From Actinomycetota bacterium (GTDB taxonomy: Bacteria; Actinomycetota; Acidimicrobiia; Spongiisociales; UBA5794), in NCBI GenBank assembly GCA_030123765.1, contig JASJXX010000006.1:1-59696 (forward strand): DNA of 59,696 nt. The letters run 5' to 3'. Positions 41,813-51,157 of the stretch are shown here, piece after piece (within the stretch, counting starts at the first letter, position 1; every line of letters starts with the position of its first letter). The notes beneath the pieces are model-generated. The model did no database searches, was not told the DNA's origin, and saw only the letters and a program-made list of their open reading frames with translations. A program made the translations under genes and the position numbers.

Positions 41813-43248
41813 GCCCTCACCCCCACGCGTATGTTGGCGAACCGCCCTGGCGATGCCGAGTGGCCGGTGTGGGCGACCTGCATCGGTTGGCCCTTTCCAC
41901 AGTTCGGGGTACCCCAGTGCACCCACTCTGCCTCTCCGGCGAGGCGGTCGAGCGAACCCCAGAACTGTGGCGTGATACCTGTATACGTCGGATTCTTGAG
42001 CATCCTGCCGAGTCTGCCGTTCTTGACTTCCCAGGCGATCTCCGTTCCGAACTGGAAGTTGAGCCGTCGATCGTCGATCGACCATGACCGGTTCGTTGAC
42101 ATGTACACGCCGTCATCGGTGTCGGCGATGATGTCGTCAAGAGTTCCTTCTCCAGGGAGGAGGCCGACGTTGGTCATACGCACCATCGGCAGACGGTTGA
42201 AGCCATCGGCCCTGACCATGCCACCAGGTGGCAGGCCGGCGATCGCTGCGGAGTCTCTCCCCGAGAGCACGCCGACCCAGGTTCCGTTCCTAACGATGTC
42301 AACCGACTGAGCGGGCGTGCCCTCGTCGTCATACCCGAACGTCCCGAGGGCACCAGGCAACGTCGCGTCAGCGGTGATGTTCATCAGGTCTGATCCGTAC
42401 CGGTGACTGTGGAGCTTCGACAACTGGAGGTGGCTGGTACCGGCGAACGCGGCTTCCCATCCAAGGATTCGATCAAGTTCGATCGCGTGACCAACCGACT
42501 CGTGGATCTGGAGAGCGAGCTGTGACGCCTCAAGAATGAGGCTGGTCTCGCGTTCCTCCATCTCATCCGCGGTGAGGAGCGCTACGGCCTCTTCGGCGAT
42601 CCTCTGCGCATTCTCTTCGTAGTCCCATGCACGGATCGTCTCGAAACCGCCGGTCTCATACTGGCCGAAGGACTGGGGGTAGGAGCGCCGTTGCGTCTCA
42701 CGCTCCCCGATCGCAGTGGCATCGTATCCCCCTCCCGACTCGATGATGTGCTGGTGGATGCGGTGCCCCTGGGAGGAGACGAACCACTTGTTCGTGTCAT
42801 AGAAAGTCAGGCTTCCGACCGCAATGGCGACGCCCTCGACGCTCTGCAGCGTCTTGGTGACGTTGATGAGCATGTCGACCTTCTCCGACGTCGCGACGAG
42901 GAAGGGGTCCTCTTCGTACGGCGTCTCCCAGAAGTCTTCCACAACGGGGACATCGGCGAACTCCATCGGAGGACCGGGCACGATCGCCGATGCTTTCGCG
43001 ATCGCTGACGCACGCTCCCCGGCCGACCGAATGCTCTCATTCGACAGGTCCGCGGTTGCTGCGAACCCCCAGGACGATCCGATGAGCGCGCGGACACCGA
43101 CTCCAACGGTCTCGGATCGATCCATCTGGTCAAGGTTCTGATTGCGGACGTTGATGGACTCCGTCTTCGTTATGACCACTCGTGCATCTGCGTAGGTGGC
43201 TCCTGCATCGAGAGCCCCTTGGGCGGCAAGACTTGCTTCGTCGAACAC
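41809..43248 (-). CDS. tldD: TldD metalloprotease
   Basis: 479 aa from GTG 43248. Catalytic subunit: zinc motif HESVGHAIELDRILGWE (HExxxH about residues 249-254) is intact. Other marks are LPGALGTFGYDDEGTPAQ, the DGVYMSTNRSWSIDDRRLNFQFG segment and the C-terminal GTPNCGKGQPMQVAHTGH with a conserved Cys. Known roles of the family are maturation of some peptide natural products and degradation of stray peptides. Preceded by an ATP-grasp gene (86-nt gap) in the same direction. Confidence 0.93.
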   Translation of the reverse strand: MFDEASLAAQGALDAGATYADARVVITKTESINVRNQNLDQMDRSETVGVGVRALIGSSWGFAATADLSNESIRSAGERASAIAKASAIVPGPPMEFADVPVVEDFWETPYEEDPFLVATSEKVDMLINVTKTLQSVEGVAIAVGSLTFYDTNKWFVSSQGHRIHQHIIESGGGYDATAIGERETQRRSYPQSFGQYETGGFETIRAWDYEENAQRIAEEAVALLTADEMEERETSLILEASQLALQIHESVGHAIELDRILGWEAAFAGTSHLQLSKLHSHRYGSDLMNITADATLPGALGTFGYDDEGTPAQSVDIVRNGTWVGVLSGRDSAAIAGLPPGGMVRADGFNRLPMVRMTNVGLLPGEGTLDDIIADTDDGVYMSTNRSWSIDDRRLNFQFGTEIAWEVKNGRLGRMLKNPTYTGITPQFWGSLDRLAGEAEWVHWGTPNCGKGQPMQVAHTGHSASPGRFANIRVGVRA

Positions 43249-43334
43249 TCTTCCTCCGTACCGGTTGACGACGTCAGCCTACGTGCGATGTGCAGAGTAC
43301 GAGCAGCGGCTCGCGCGGAGAGATCAGTGAACTT

Positions 43335-44657
43335 CTACGAACAGCTTTCGACGGTCTCACCTGTGCGTCCGGGCTGTATAACGATCTTGAGTGCTGCGTG
43401 TGCCGAGCGGAGGGAGTTCTCGACGTCGCGTGGTGTGCGGCCTTGCGCGAAGAGGAATCCGAGGTAGCGGTTCCCTTCAGGGAGTGGGATTGCCTGCTTT
43501 CCGATGGGGATCGTCTGGTCGAACCCGGTAACGCCGGGCACAGCGAGAGCCTCGTCTACGCCCTCGATCGAGACAAGGATCCCAGCCTCAGGAATGGGCA
43601 GCATGAGCGCGCCGGTCGCGGCCCAAGCGGCATCCAGCCCGGAGCCCGGCAGCCCGAGAGCGCTACGAAGGATCACAGACTCGAGCGATTCACCGAGGAG
43701 GCCGAAGATGAGCGCTCGCCCGCACAGGCCGCCGATGGAGCGTGCAGCGAGCTCGATGAGGACGACTCCATCGGGCCCGCATCTCACCTCGGCGTGGATA
43801 GGTCCCGTTACCAGGCCCAAGGCGATCGCAGCATCCTGGGCGACCGAGATGATCTCGGCCTGTACCGCCTCGTCGTGACGAGAGGGTGTGACGAACATGG
43901 TCTCCTCGAAGAAGGGGCCATCGAGGGGGTCCGGCTTATCGAGGAGCGCGAGAACCGAGAGGCTGCCGCGGTTGAGCATCCCCTCAACCGCTACCTCGGG
44001 GCCGGGTACGAAGGACTCCACTAGGAGCTTCCCTTCAGGGTCACCGCCCGCGTTCTGCACGATGTTCCGTATGCGAATCTCGGCTTGAGAAGCGGCCTCA
44101 TCGTTATCGACCCGGATCACGCCTTGGCTCGCGGATAGGCCCCTCGGCTTCACAACACAGGGGTACCCCAGTGCCGACGCTTCCCGAGGCACGCGGCCGT
44201 GGGCAGCGAGCCGGAACGCCGGTTGGGGAACGCCCGCACTGGCGAGCAGCCCGCGCATATGCGCCTTGTCCCTGGTTGCCTGCACGGCGGCAACAGGGTT
44301 CGCATCCATGCCGAGCATGTTCGACGCCAGCGCAGCGATGACTACACCGCGGTCATCGGCAGCGACCACAGCATCAGAAGATGGCCTGAGATTCGCGATG
44401 CGCGATGCAGACCACTCTGGGCGTGCGAAGTCGATTCCCAGAGTGCGGGACCGTCCGAGATTGCTCATCGGAACTTCACCGTCGGACGCGACGACGAGGT
44501 CGACGCGCAGGGAGCGAGCCGCCGCGACGAAGTCCGCGGTGCGGTAACTCCCCGCAGGCAGAACGAGAACAACGAGAAGATGTCGCCTTTTACGCGGTGG
44601 CGCGTCCGTATCATCAAGATCCCAAAGATGTCCACCGGGCGATAGGTTTGCTGTCAT
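43335..44657 (-). CDS. ATP-grasp domain protein (biotin-carboxylase/PurK-like)
   Basis: 440 aa from ATG 44657 (TCAGGA upstream). N-terminal pre-ATP-grasp domain (LVVLVLPAGSYRTADFVAAARSL), then the ATP-grasp fold: YPCVVKPRGLSASQGVIRV (P-loop), LLVESFVPGPEVAVEG, and the metal-binding AEVRCGPDGVVLIELAARSIGG. The C-terminal region is a lid-like domain. Such enzymes ligate a carboxylate to an amine using ATP, but the substrate is not predictable. It could share a transcript with tldD/tldE. The start codon overlaps that of the divergent nfuA. Confidence 0.82.
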   Translation of the reverse strand: MTANLSPGGHLWDLDDTDAPPRKRRHLLVVLVLPAGSYRTADFVAAARSLRVDLVVASDGEVPMSNLGRSRTLGIDFARPEWSASRIANLRPSSDAVVAADDRGVVIAALASNMLGMDANPVAAVQATRDKAHMRGLLASAGVPQPAFRLAAHGRVPREASALGYPCVVKPRGLSASQGVIRVDNDEAASQAEIRIRNIVQNAGGDPEGKLLVESFVPGPEVAVEGMLNRGSLSVLALLDKPDPLDGPFFEETMFVTPSRHDEAVQAEIISVAQDAAIALGLVTGPIHAEVRCGPDGVVLIELAARSIGGLCGRALIFGLLGESLESVILRSALGLPGSGLDAAWAATGALMLPIPEAGILVSIEGVDEALAVPGVTGFDQTIPIGKQAIPLPEGNRYLGFLFAQGRTPRDVENSLRSAHAALKIVIQPGRTGETVESCS

Positions 44658-45288
44658 GAATCCTGATTCTCGCATCCTGACGATCACTGAAGGTGCGCTC
44701 AAGAAGATCCTTGAGATCCGCTCGACAGAGAACGACGCCGAGACTCTCGCTCTTGTCCTCGCGATCGCCGGTGCCCAGGGAACCGAGTTCAGCTACTCCA
44801 TGCACATGACGAGAGTCGACATGCTAGACGCGGACGATGTCGTCGAGTACCACGGAGAACTCCCCGTCGCGATACCCGCGGGGAGCGTCGGGAACCTGAC
44901 CGGAGCGACACTCGAGGTATCAAGGAATCTGCTGAAGCCAGGACTGAGCATCGAGAATCCGAACTCGCCTTCGCCGAAGATCCTCGGCGATGGGCCGCCA
45001 CTGGATCTCTCGGGCCCCGTCGCCGAACAGGTTGATCAGGTGATCCAGACGCAGATCAACCCATCGATCGCCTCCCACGGAGGGGTGGCTGAGCTGGTCG
45101 CGGTGGAGGAGGGCGTCGCGTACGTGCGCCTCGGAGGTGCCTGCCAGGGCTGCGGACTTGCGGACGTGACGTTGTCACAAGGCATCGAGACGACGATCGT
45201 TGCATCGGTACCCGAGGTGCATCAGGTCATTGACGTGACCGATCACAACTCGGGCGAGAACCCTTACTACGAACAGTCCAAGAAGTAG
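44656..45288 (+). CDS. nfuA: Fe-S biogenesis protein NfuA (A-type-like domain + NifU domain)
   Basis: 210 aa. N-terminal degenerate A-type (HesB/IscA-like) domain (about residues 7-110), lacking the cysteine triad. C-terminal NifU domain (about 120-195) with the cluster-binding GACQGCGLADVTLS (CxxC about residues 166-169). Carries [4Fe-4S] clusters to client enzymes; here candidates include HemN and the ferrochelatase. ATG 44656 overlaps the ATG of the divergent ATP-grasp gene (CATG), so no intergenic space exists between the two. Confidence 0.9.
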   Translation: MNPDSRILTITEGALKKILEIRSTENDAETLALVLAIAGAQGTEFSYSMHMTRVDMLDADDVVEYHGELPVAIPAGSVGNLTGATLEVSRNLLKPGLSIENPNSPSPKILGDGPPLDLSGPVAEQVDQVIQTQINPSIASHGGVAELVAVEEGVAYVRLGGACQGCGLADVTLSQGIETTIVASVPEVHQVIDVTDHNSGENPYYEQSKK

Positions 45289-45305
45289 CGAGCGCCTCGC
45301 ACGTG

Positions 45306-45968
45306 CTACGTGCGGGGTGCTGCGTGGATCTCTGCGGCTACCTCGGCGACGACGTGCACGGCCCCGGCCGGGCCCCGCACGAGGATCGATCCGTCGGCTC
45401 CGACGCCGAGGATCGTCAAATCGGTGCCTTCGACGATTCGCTGCGATCGTAGAAACGACGCGCTCTCCCTCCCGACTCCGGCGACCACAACCATCTCACC
45501 AACGTCGAACTCTGTCAGCGGAGTTGTATCCACGGGCTTCAACCCTGACCCGCCCGGTATCGGTCTACCTCTCGGCCCGGTCTTCGGGTCTCCGAGGAAG
45601 GAGGCGAGCCGGTCAGCGACCACTTCGGGTGTGACGTGCTCCATCTCACACGCCACCTCGTCAGCTTTCACAGGAGTGAGCCCGAGATGGTCGGCGAGAA
45701 AGCGTCCCCACAGGCGCCGGTTACGTAACACGATGTTGGCGAGGTCCTCGCCTGCGTCGGTCAACGTCACTCCCTTGTACGGCGTGTAGCTCAGGAGTCC
45801 GAAGCCCTCGAGTTTCTTGATCATCTGGTTCGCAGAGACGGATGAGACCTCAAGGGCACTCGCGATCTCGGAGACGGGGATCGGGGGTGCGGTCCCGTCC
45901 TCAGCGGCGCGGGCGACCGTGATGAGGTACATCTCCTCAGCTTCAGATGTCACATGGGTGCCCGGCAT
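45306..45968 (-). CDS. DtxR/MntR-family metal-dependent regulator
   Basis: 220 aa from ATG 45968 (the upstream GTG codon is an alternative). Winged helix at about residues 5-65 (SEIASALEVSSVSANQMIKKLEGFGLLSYTPYKGVTL), dimerisation/metal domain with CEMEHVTPEVVADRL (about residues 97-111, Cys/Glu/His ligands) and a C-terminal FeoA-like SH3 domain (about 145-215). It senses Fe2+ or Mn2+ and represses uptake genes. Which metal it uses cannot be decided. It is the third gene after two exported proteins of unknown function (23-nt gap). Confidence 0.85.
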   Translation of the reverse strand: MPGTHVTSEAEEMYLITVARAAEDGTAPPIPVSEIASALEVSSVSANQMIKKLEGFGLLSYTPYKGVTLTDAGEDLANIVLRNRRLWGRFLADHLGLTPVKADEVACEMEHVTPEVVADRLASFLGDPKTGPRGRPIPGGSGLKPVDTTPLTEFDVGEMVVVAGVGRESASFLRSQRIVEGTDLTILGVGADGSILVRGPAGAVHVVAEVAAEIHAAPRT

Positions 45969-45991
45969 CACAGAGAGCTTATCGCCAAGAG

Positions 45992-46915
45992 CTACGGCGC
46001 GACGACGGAGACGACCGGAACCTCGACGGAGACGCCCGGTTCGGTTACCACCGAGACGAAGAACTCGACCGTGATACCTGTCGGCGCACTCGACTCTGAG
46101 AGCGCCTGACCGGTGGGTGCGAGCAGTGCCTGGCCGCGAGTGTTCCACAACGGCGGAAGTGGCGATCCGATAGGAGCGTCGAGAGGCGCCGCATGTGAGG
46201 AGGTGAGGACGGTCGGGTCAGTGGTGCCATCCAATGTCACAACGACCTCCACTTTCGCAGCGATACCACCCTCCAGGTGCCATCGTATCGACCCCCAGGT
46301 GTCGCCGATCACCAGCTCATCGATGACGATCGTGTGATCCCCCACGGTGATCGTGTAGCTGCTGAGCGTTCCAGGGAGGCTCCCAGGGAGCAACACCCGG
46401 TCCGTCACATGCTCGACGGTGCCCGGAAGAATCGCGTTCAACACCACGCTATCGGGGAGGAGCATCTGGTCGAATTCAATGGTGACACTGCCAGGAACCC
46501 CCACCGCCGCATACTGGTGCACCATTCCTGCTTCGTCGCCCGGCACTCGGAGTGACCAGGCAGCTACCTCGGGAAGCGTCACCGACGCGGGGTCCCTCCC
46601 ACCAATCACAGCGGATGAGACGAAGATGATCACTCGATCTGATCCAGCCTTTATCACGTCGGCACGGAACGCCACGGTCCCGGTGACTGCCGCGTAGCCA
46701 TCCGGGAATCCGGTTGCCTGCTGTGCAGTGGCGGGCAGGGCTGTGGGGACCGTCCCGGCCTCACCGGGTCCGGTGACGACGGAGAAGATGACGAAAGACG
46801 CCATGAGCAGTGCACCAAGGATCGTCGCAGCTACCGGCGCCCCCCATGGAATGACATCGGACGCGTCGTCTTGGGAGCGAGAACGTGACGGCTCTTGGAG
46901 ACTCGGGTCACTCAT
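45992..46915 (-). CDS. Membrane-anchored exported protein, unknown function
   Basis: 307 aa. Short cytoplasmic Ser/Arg/Asp N-terminus, one TM helix (about residues 29-48), then an extracytoplasmic Val/Thr/Pro-rich region of beta-strand-like segments without Cys. No catalytic motif seen. The start overlaps the upstream gene's stop (ATGA), and the DtxR-like gene follows after 23 nt, so all three probably share a transcript. That context hints at metal-related surface function, but this is weak inference. Confidence 0.65.
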   Translation of the reverse strand: MSDPSLQEPSRSRSQDDASDVIPWGAPVAATILGALLMASFVIFSVVTGPGEAGTVPTALPATAQQATGFPDGYAAVTGTVAFRADVIKAGSDRVIIFVSSAVIGGRDPASVTLPEVAAWSLRVPGDEAGMVHQYAAVGVPGSVTIEFDQMLLPDSVVLNAILPGTVEHVTDRVLLPGSLPGTLSSYTITVGDHTIVIDELVIGDTWGSIRWHLEGGIAAKVEVVVTLDGTTDPTVLTSSHAAPLDAPIGSPLPPLWNTRGQALLAPTGQALSESSAPTGITVEFFVSVVTEPGVSVEVPVVSVVAP

Positions 46916-47703
46916 CCGAATTTCCCGATGGAGACGCGGTATCTACCTTCGATCTCGATCCACTGCGTTCCGTGCGCTCTCAGCCGGATCGTCTCAGGCA
47001 GGTCTCCTCCGACCCACGTGAGATCCACGCGGAGTCGCCCTGCCTCGCGCACTGCCGGGCGCCACCCCGGACCTGCACCCTCGATCCAGATCATGGGGAT
47101 CGCTGGATCACCGACATCGATGCGGATGTGCACGATCGTGTTGGCACCCTCTTCGGAGACGCGGAGCAACTCGATCGAGACGCCATCGATGATCTCTACC
47201 CTCGGATTCGTCTCCGAGAGACCGAAGAAGACATTGAGCGGGTACGCCGCGAGTGGATTGATGATCTCCACCACATCGATCTCGGCCGCTCGAGCGCCTT
47301 GCGGCAGATCGAAGAGAGCGACGCGTGTGTCGGGATCTGCAGGCCCGCCCTCGATCATTGTTGACCCGATCCGCAGCACCCATTTCGAGGGGAGCAGGAA
47401 GGGTCCTGTGTCAGGCATGCCTGCGATCGGGGAGCGAGAGACGAGGTCGTATCTGATCGAGAGCGAGGAACCGTCCTGTCGCACGGAGAGCGGAATCACT
47501 GCGGTCGACGCGATGAGTGTCTCGTCAGGGTCGACGAAGTACCCACTCGAGGGGTAGGTCGGCGCGGTGATGCTCGATCCAGGCAGGGAGCGGGTGACGT
47601 CATCCGTCCGCACCTCGCGGATCACACGTACACCGATGCCCCCCGCAGCGAGTACACCGATGAGGAACGCGACGATAGTGAGCGAGACGGTTTGAGCCTT
47701 CAC
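46912..47703 (-). CDS. Exported beta-rich protein, unknown function
   Basis: 263 aa. N-terminal uncleaved signal or TM (about residues 4-26), then a beta-strand-rich extracytoplasmic domain (VEIIDGVSIELLRVSEEG, TIVHIRIDVGDPAIPMIWI, ending in RYRVSIGKFG). No Cys and no recognised motif. The overall style matches the next gene, so the two may be diverged partners of one surface structure. First gene of the three-gene unit ending with the DtxR-like regulator. Confidence 0.65.
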   Translation of the reverse strand: MKAQTVSLTIVAFLIGVLAAGGIGVRVIREVRTDDVTRSLPGSSITAPTYPSSGYFVDPDETLIASTAVIPLSVRQDGSSLSIRYDLVSRSPIAGMPDTGPFLLPSKWVLRIGSTMIEGGPADPDTRVALFDLPQGARAAEIDVVEIINPLAAYPLNVFFGLSETNPRVEIIDGVSIELLRVSEEGANTIVHIRIDVGDPAIPMIWIEGAGPGWRPAVREAGRLRVDLTWVGGDLPETIRLRAHGTQWIEIEGRYRVSIGKFG

Positions 47704-47789
47704 GACGCCCGAGGGTACGCCGCCCCGCCGTTTGTGCGTATCCGGGCCGCGCAGGGACTCAGCTACGCACAGACGGATAGGGTGAAGCG

Positions 47790-48236
47790 ATGCACAACCT
47801 CATCGGGACATGGAAGTTGATCGACTGGATCGTTGAGTTGGAGGGTGGGCGCGTCATCAGGCCGTTTCGTGGCAGAGCAACAGGTCTCCTCACGTATACG
47901 GACGAGGGGCGCATGATCGCGTCGCTGATGCGCACGGACCGCGACCTGATCGGAACCCGCTCCTTCGCCGAGGCGAAGGCACTTGAGCGGGCGTCGGCGG
48001 CAGCGGGTTATCTCTCGTACGCCGGTCGGTTCGAGGTCATCGGCGACCTGGTGCATCATCACGTCGAGCTGAGCCTCTTTCCTGACTGGGTTGGCGGGGT
48101 ACAGGTGCGCCACATCGATTGGATCACCAACAAGGACGGCACGACGGACCTGGAACTCTCAACCGCCCATGAGCCGCAGGAGCGGTCGGCAGTGAACAGG
48201 CTTCGGTGGCGTCGGATAGGAGACGGAGAACAATGA
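47790..48236 (+). CDS. Lipocalin-like domain protein
   Basis: 148 aa. Starts MHNLIGTWKLIDW, the G-x-W motif of lipocalin-like (Lipocalin_5) domains. LLTYTDEGRMIASLMR, AAGYLSYAGRFEVIGDLVHHHVELSLFPDW and a C-terminal RLRWRRI complete the beta-barrel pattern. Cytoplasmic small-molecule binding is likely; the ligand is unknown. Its stop overlaps the aldehyde dehydrogenase start (ATGA), suggesting the two act on the same compound. Confidence 0.75.
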   Translation: MHNLIGTWKLIDWIVELEGGRVIRPFRGRATGLLTYTDEGRMIASLMRTDRDLIGTRSFAEAKALERASAAAGYLSYAGRFEVIGDLVHHHVELSLFPDWVGGVQVRHIDWITNKDGTTDLELSTAHEPQERSAVNRLRWRRIGDGEQ

Positions 48237-49741
48237 CGCGAACTCTCAGCGAATGGTCCGAGGCGGCAGCAGCCGTTGATGCGCCGAGTCAGCTTTTCAT
48301 CGACGGAGAACACGTCGATGCTCTCTCGGGCGAGCGATTCGCTGCCGTGAACCCGGCAACGGGGGAGACCATCACCGAGGTGGCGCTGGGCGGCGCAGCA
48401 GACATCGACGCTGCGGTCGATTCCGCCCGGACGGCTTTCGAGGATGGCCGTTGGGCGAACCTCGCGCCGCGCGACCGCGGCCAGGTGCTCATCAAGCTAG
48501 CGGGTTGCATAGAGGACAATGCAGAGGAGTTGCAACTTCTCGAGACACTCGACGTCGGCAAACCGATTCGCTATTCGCGCAGAGTTGACGTCGCTCAGAC
48601 GGTGAACACCTATGCGTGGTACGGGGAGGCGGCAGACAAGCTGTACGGCGAGATCGCGCCAACCGGTCCACATGCTCTCGGAATGATCACGAAGGAGCCG
48701 ATCGGGGTCGTCGGCGCGGTGACGCCGTGGAACTTCCCGATGATGATGAATAGCTGGAAGCTTGCTCCGGCTCTCATGGCAGGCAACTCGGTCGTGCTCA
48801 AGCCGGCAGAGCAGTCACCGCTCACGGCGTTGCGCATCGGAGAACTTGCGCTCGAGGCCGGCATTCCGCCAGGCGTGCTCAACGTTGTGCCCGGCTACGG
48901 CGAGACCGCGGGACGTGCACTTGGAAGGCACCCCTTCGTTGATGGCATTACGTTCACCGGGTCGACCGAGGTGGGGAAACTCTTCCTCGAGTACTCGGCG
49001 AAGTCGAACATGAAGCGGGTGTCGGCAGAGACAGGTGGCAAGACACCGAACATCATCTTCGCCGACGCTCCCGACCTCGACTTCGCGATTGGAGCGGTCG
49101 GCTTCTCGATCTTCTGGAACACGGGCGAGATGTGCATTGCCGGATCCCGCCTGCTCGTGGAGAGGCCGATCTATGACCAGGTCGTCGAACGGGTCGGGGA
49201 GGTAGCAGACTCGTGGGCGCCGGGAAATCCGCTTGACCCTGCAACCAAAGCAGGTCCGGTCGTTGACGACGCGCAGCTCCAGAAGATCATCGGCTACATC
49301 GAGCGCGGCACCGAAGAAGGTGCTCGCCTGGTCGTCGGCGGCAGCCGCACACTCACCGAGACGGGGGGCTACTTCGTTGAGCCGACGGTCTTCGCCGACG
49401 TCCGCAATGACATGACGATCGCTCGGGAGGAGATTTTCGGGCCCGTCTTGAGCATCATCCCCTTTGACACACAGCAAGAGGCGCTCGAGATCGCGAACGA
49501 CACCCGCTACGGCCTCTCGGCCGCCGTGTGGACGTCAAACCTCGCGAGAGCCCACACCATGGCCGCCGGTCTACGAGCCGGAACCGTGTGGATAAACAAC
49601 TTCGACACCTCTGACATCACCGTGCCGTTCGGTGGGTACAAGGAGTCCGGATTCGGTGGCAAGGACAAATCGCTCCACGCTCTCGACAAGTACACCCACA
49701 CCAAGACGACGTGGATCAATCTCGGTCGCGGCGGCGTCTGA
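48233..49741 (+). CDS. NAD(P)-dependent aldehyde dehydrogenase
   Basis: 502 aa from ATG 48233. Full ALDH fold: VTPWNFPMMMNSWKLAPALMAGN, FTGSTEVGKLF, catalytic Glu in SAETGGKTPNII (about residue 266), catalytic Cys in NTGEMCIAGSRLLVE (about 301) and C-terminal PFGGYKESGFGGKDKSLHALDKYTHTKTTWI. The last segment and overall pattern resemble betaine-aldehyde or gamma-aminobutyraldehyde dehydrogenases (BetB/PuuC type). Exact aldehyde unknown. Confidence 0.9.
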   Translation: MTRTLSEWSEAAAAVDAPSQLFIDGEHVDALSGERFAAVNPATGETITEVALGGAADIDAAVDSARTAFEDGRWANLAPRDRGQVLIKLAGCIEDNAEELQLLETLDVGKPIRYSRRVDVAQTVNTYAWYGEAADKLYGEIAPTGPHALGMITKEPIGVVGAVTPWNFPMMMNSWKLAPALMAGNSVVLKPAEQSPLTALRIGELALEAGIPPGVLNVVPGYGETAGRALGRHPFVDGITFTGSTEVGKLFLEYSAKSNMKRVSAETGGKTPNIIFADAPDLDFAIGAVGFSIFWNTGEMCIAGSRLLVERPIYDQVVERVGEVADSWAPGNPLDPATKAGPVVDDAQLQKIIGYIERGTEEGARLVVGGSRTLTETGGYFVEPTVFADVRNDMTIAREEIFGPVLSIIPFDTQQEALEIANDTRYGLSAAVWTSNLARAHTMAAGLRAGTVWINNFDTSDITVPFGGYKESGFGGKDKSLHALDKYTHTKTTWINLGRGGV

Positions 49742-49786
49742 CGGAAGAGATGTTGCTCGGCTGACTCGTGGAACTAGCCTCCAGCC

Positions 49787-51154
49787 ATGGATCTCGAAGC
49801 TGTTAGGGGGCGCATCGCTGAGGTACATCGCGGCAAGAAGTGGATTCTCGCAGGGGAGGCCGCGGCGGGTTGGACACCCGTTGTCGATCAGCTCAGGGAG
49901 TGGGACGTAGCGGGCGTCATGATCGTCGCCGGTATCGCCGGTGTCGGGGACCTGCCCAACGCAGACAGCACCTTCCTCACCAACACCTCTGGTGAGACGA
50001 TGATGCTGGGGTTCCGTGCCTTCCTCAGGTCCGTTGAACACCCATCAGCTGAACTCCTAGCGGCTATCGACGCGTTCGATCCCGAAGGCGAGGCTCTGGT
50101 CCTCAATCCTGGCTTCAGTCGGGAGGATCACATCGCCGGCCGGTTTGTGTATGGGGCCAGGCCTAGAGAGTGGCGTGACCTCGAAGACAAGATGATCGTC
50201 GACGAACTCTGGGATGCATCTGGCGTGAGCCGTGCACCATCTGAGGTTCTACCCGTAGCCGAGGCTTCGGCTGCGGCGGATCGTCTCGCGGGCGACCTCG
50301 GGACGATCTGGGTCGCGGACAACCTCGAGGGTTGGCACGGCGGAGGTGAGTACGTACGGTGGGTGCGCAACCCCGAGGACGTCCCGCCCGCGGTGGACTG
50401 GTTTAGGCAACACGCGCGTCTCGTGCGTGTGATGCCATTCCTTGACGGCCTGCCATGCTCGATACACGGGTTCGTGACTCGCGACGGTGTCGCGGTCTTC
50501 AATCCTGTAGAGCTCTTCATCTTCCGCGTCGCTAAGCGATCCTCGCTCTTCTACGCACAGGGAGGGAACTTCTGGAATCCGCCAGGTGACCTGCGCGATG
50601 AGATGCGGAGTGCAGCGAGTTCGGTCGGGGCGCTCCTTCACGACCGGTACGGGTACCTCGGCGGATTCGGCATCGACGGGATCTGTACCGCTGACGGATT
50701 CCGCCCCACGGAGCTCAATCCTCGATTGAGCCTCGGCCACACTGTGCATGCACGGGCTGCTGACCTTCCTCTGGGCAGCATCGAACGACTCATGATCGAA
50801 GGCGACATCGAGATAGGGGCTCCCGATCTAGAGGAAGCGGTCTTGTCTGCTGCCGAGGCCAGACGACGTGGCGGAGCAATCTTCGCGGCGCGCGGCGACT
50901 ACGCAACAGCGAAGACCGGCGTCGTGTTCAACGACGATCGGGCAACAGCCGTCGATCCCGAAGAGCCGAGCGACGCGACGATGGAGATCGGTCCCGCCAT
51001 GTTCGGAACGATCGTCATCGTGCGTTTCGACTCCGACCGGACGCCGATCGGTCCTTCCATGGCACCCCGCGCGCTCCAGACTCTCGACCTCGCCAGGGAG
51101 CTGTGGAACGTCGATGTCCCCGATCTCGAACCTGCCCCGGACCTGTACTCGTAA
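49787..51154 (+). CDS. ATP-grasp-like protein of unknown function
   Basis: 455 aa. The middle and C-terminal parts follow an ATP-grasp layout: KMIVDELWDASGVSRAPSEVLPV (lid entry), WVADNLEGWHGGGEYVRWV (glycine-rich loop), RVMPFLDGLPCSIHGFV and GGFGIDGICTADGFRPTELNPRLS, where TELNPR is the metal-binding motif. The N-terminal region (GKKWILAGEAAAGWTPVV) is unlike common ATP-grasp families. 45 nt after the aldehyde dehydrogenase in the same direction. Product unknown; a ligase forming an amide is the default guess. Confidence 0.7.
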   Translation: MDLEAVRGRIAEVHRGKKWILAGEAAAGWTPVVDQLREWDVAGVMIVAGIAGVGDLPNADSTFLTNTSGETMMLGFRAFLRSVEHPSAELLAAIDAFDPEGEALVLNPGFSREDHIAGRFVYGARPREWRDLEDKMIVDELWDASGVSRAPSEVLPVAEASAAADRLAGDLGTIWVADNLEGWHGGGEYVRWVRNPEDVPPAVDWFRQHARLVRVMPFLDGLPCSIHGFVTRDGVAVFNPVELFIFRVAKRSSLFYAQGGNFWNPPGDLRDEMRSAASSVGALLHDRYGYLGGFGIDGICTADGFRPTELNPRLSLGHTVHARAADLPLGSIERLMIEGDIEIGAPDLEEAVLSAAEARRRGGAIFAARGDYATAKTGVVFNDDRATAVDPEEPSDATMEIGPAMFGTIVIVRFDSDRTPIGPSMAPRALQTLDLARELWNVDVPDLEPAPDLYS

Positions 51155-51157
51155 CGG

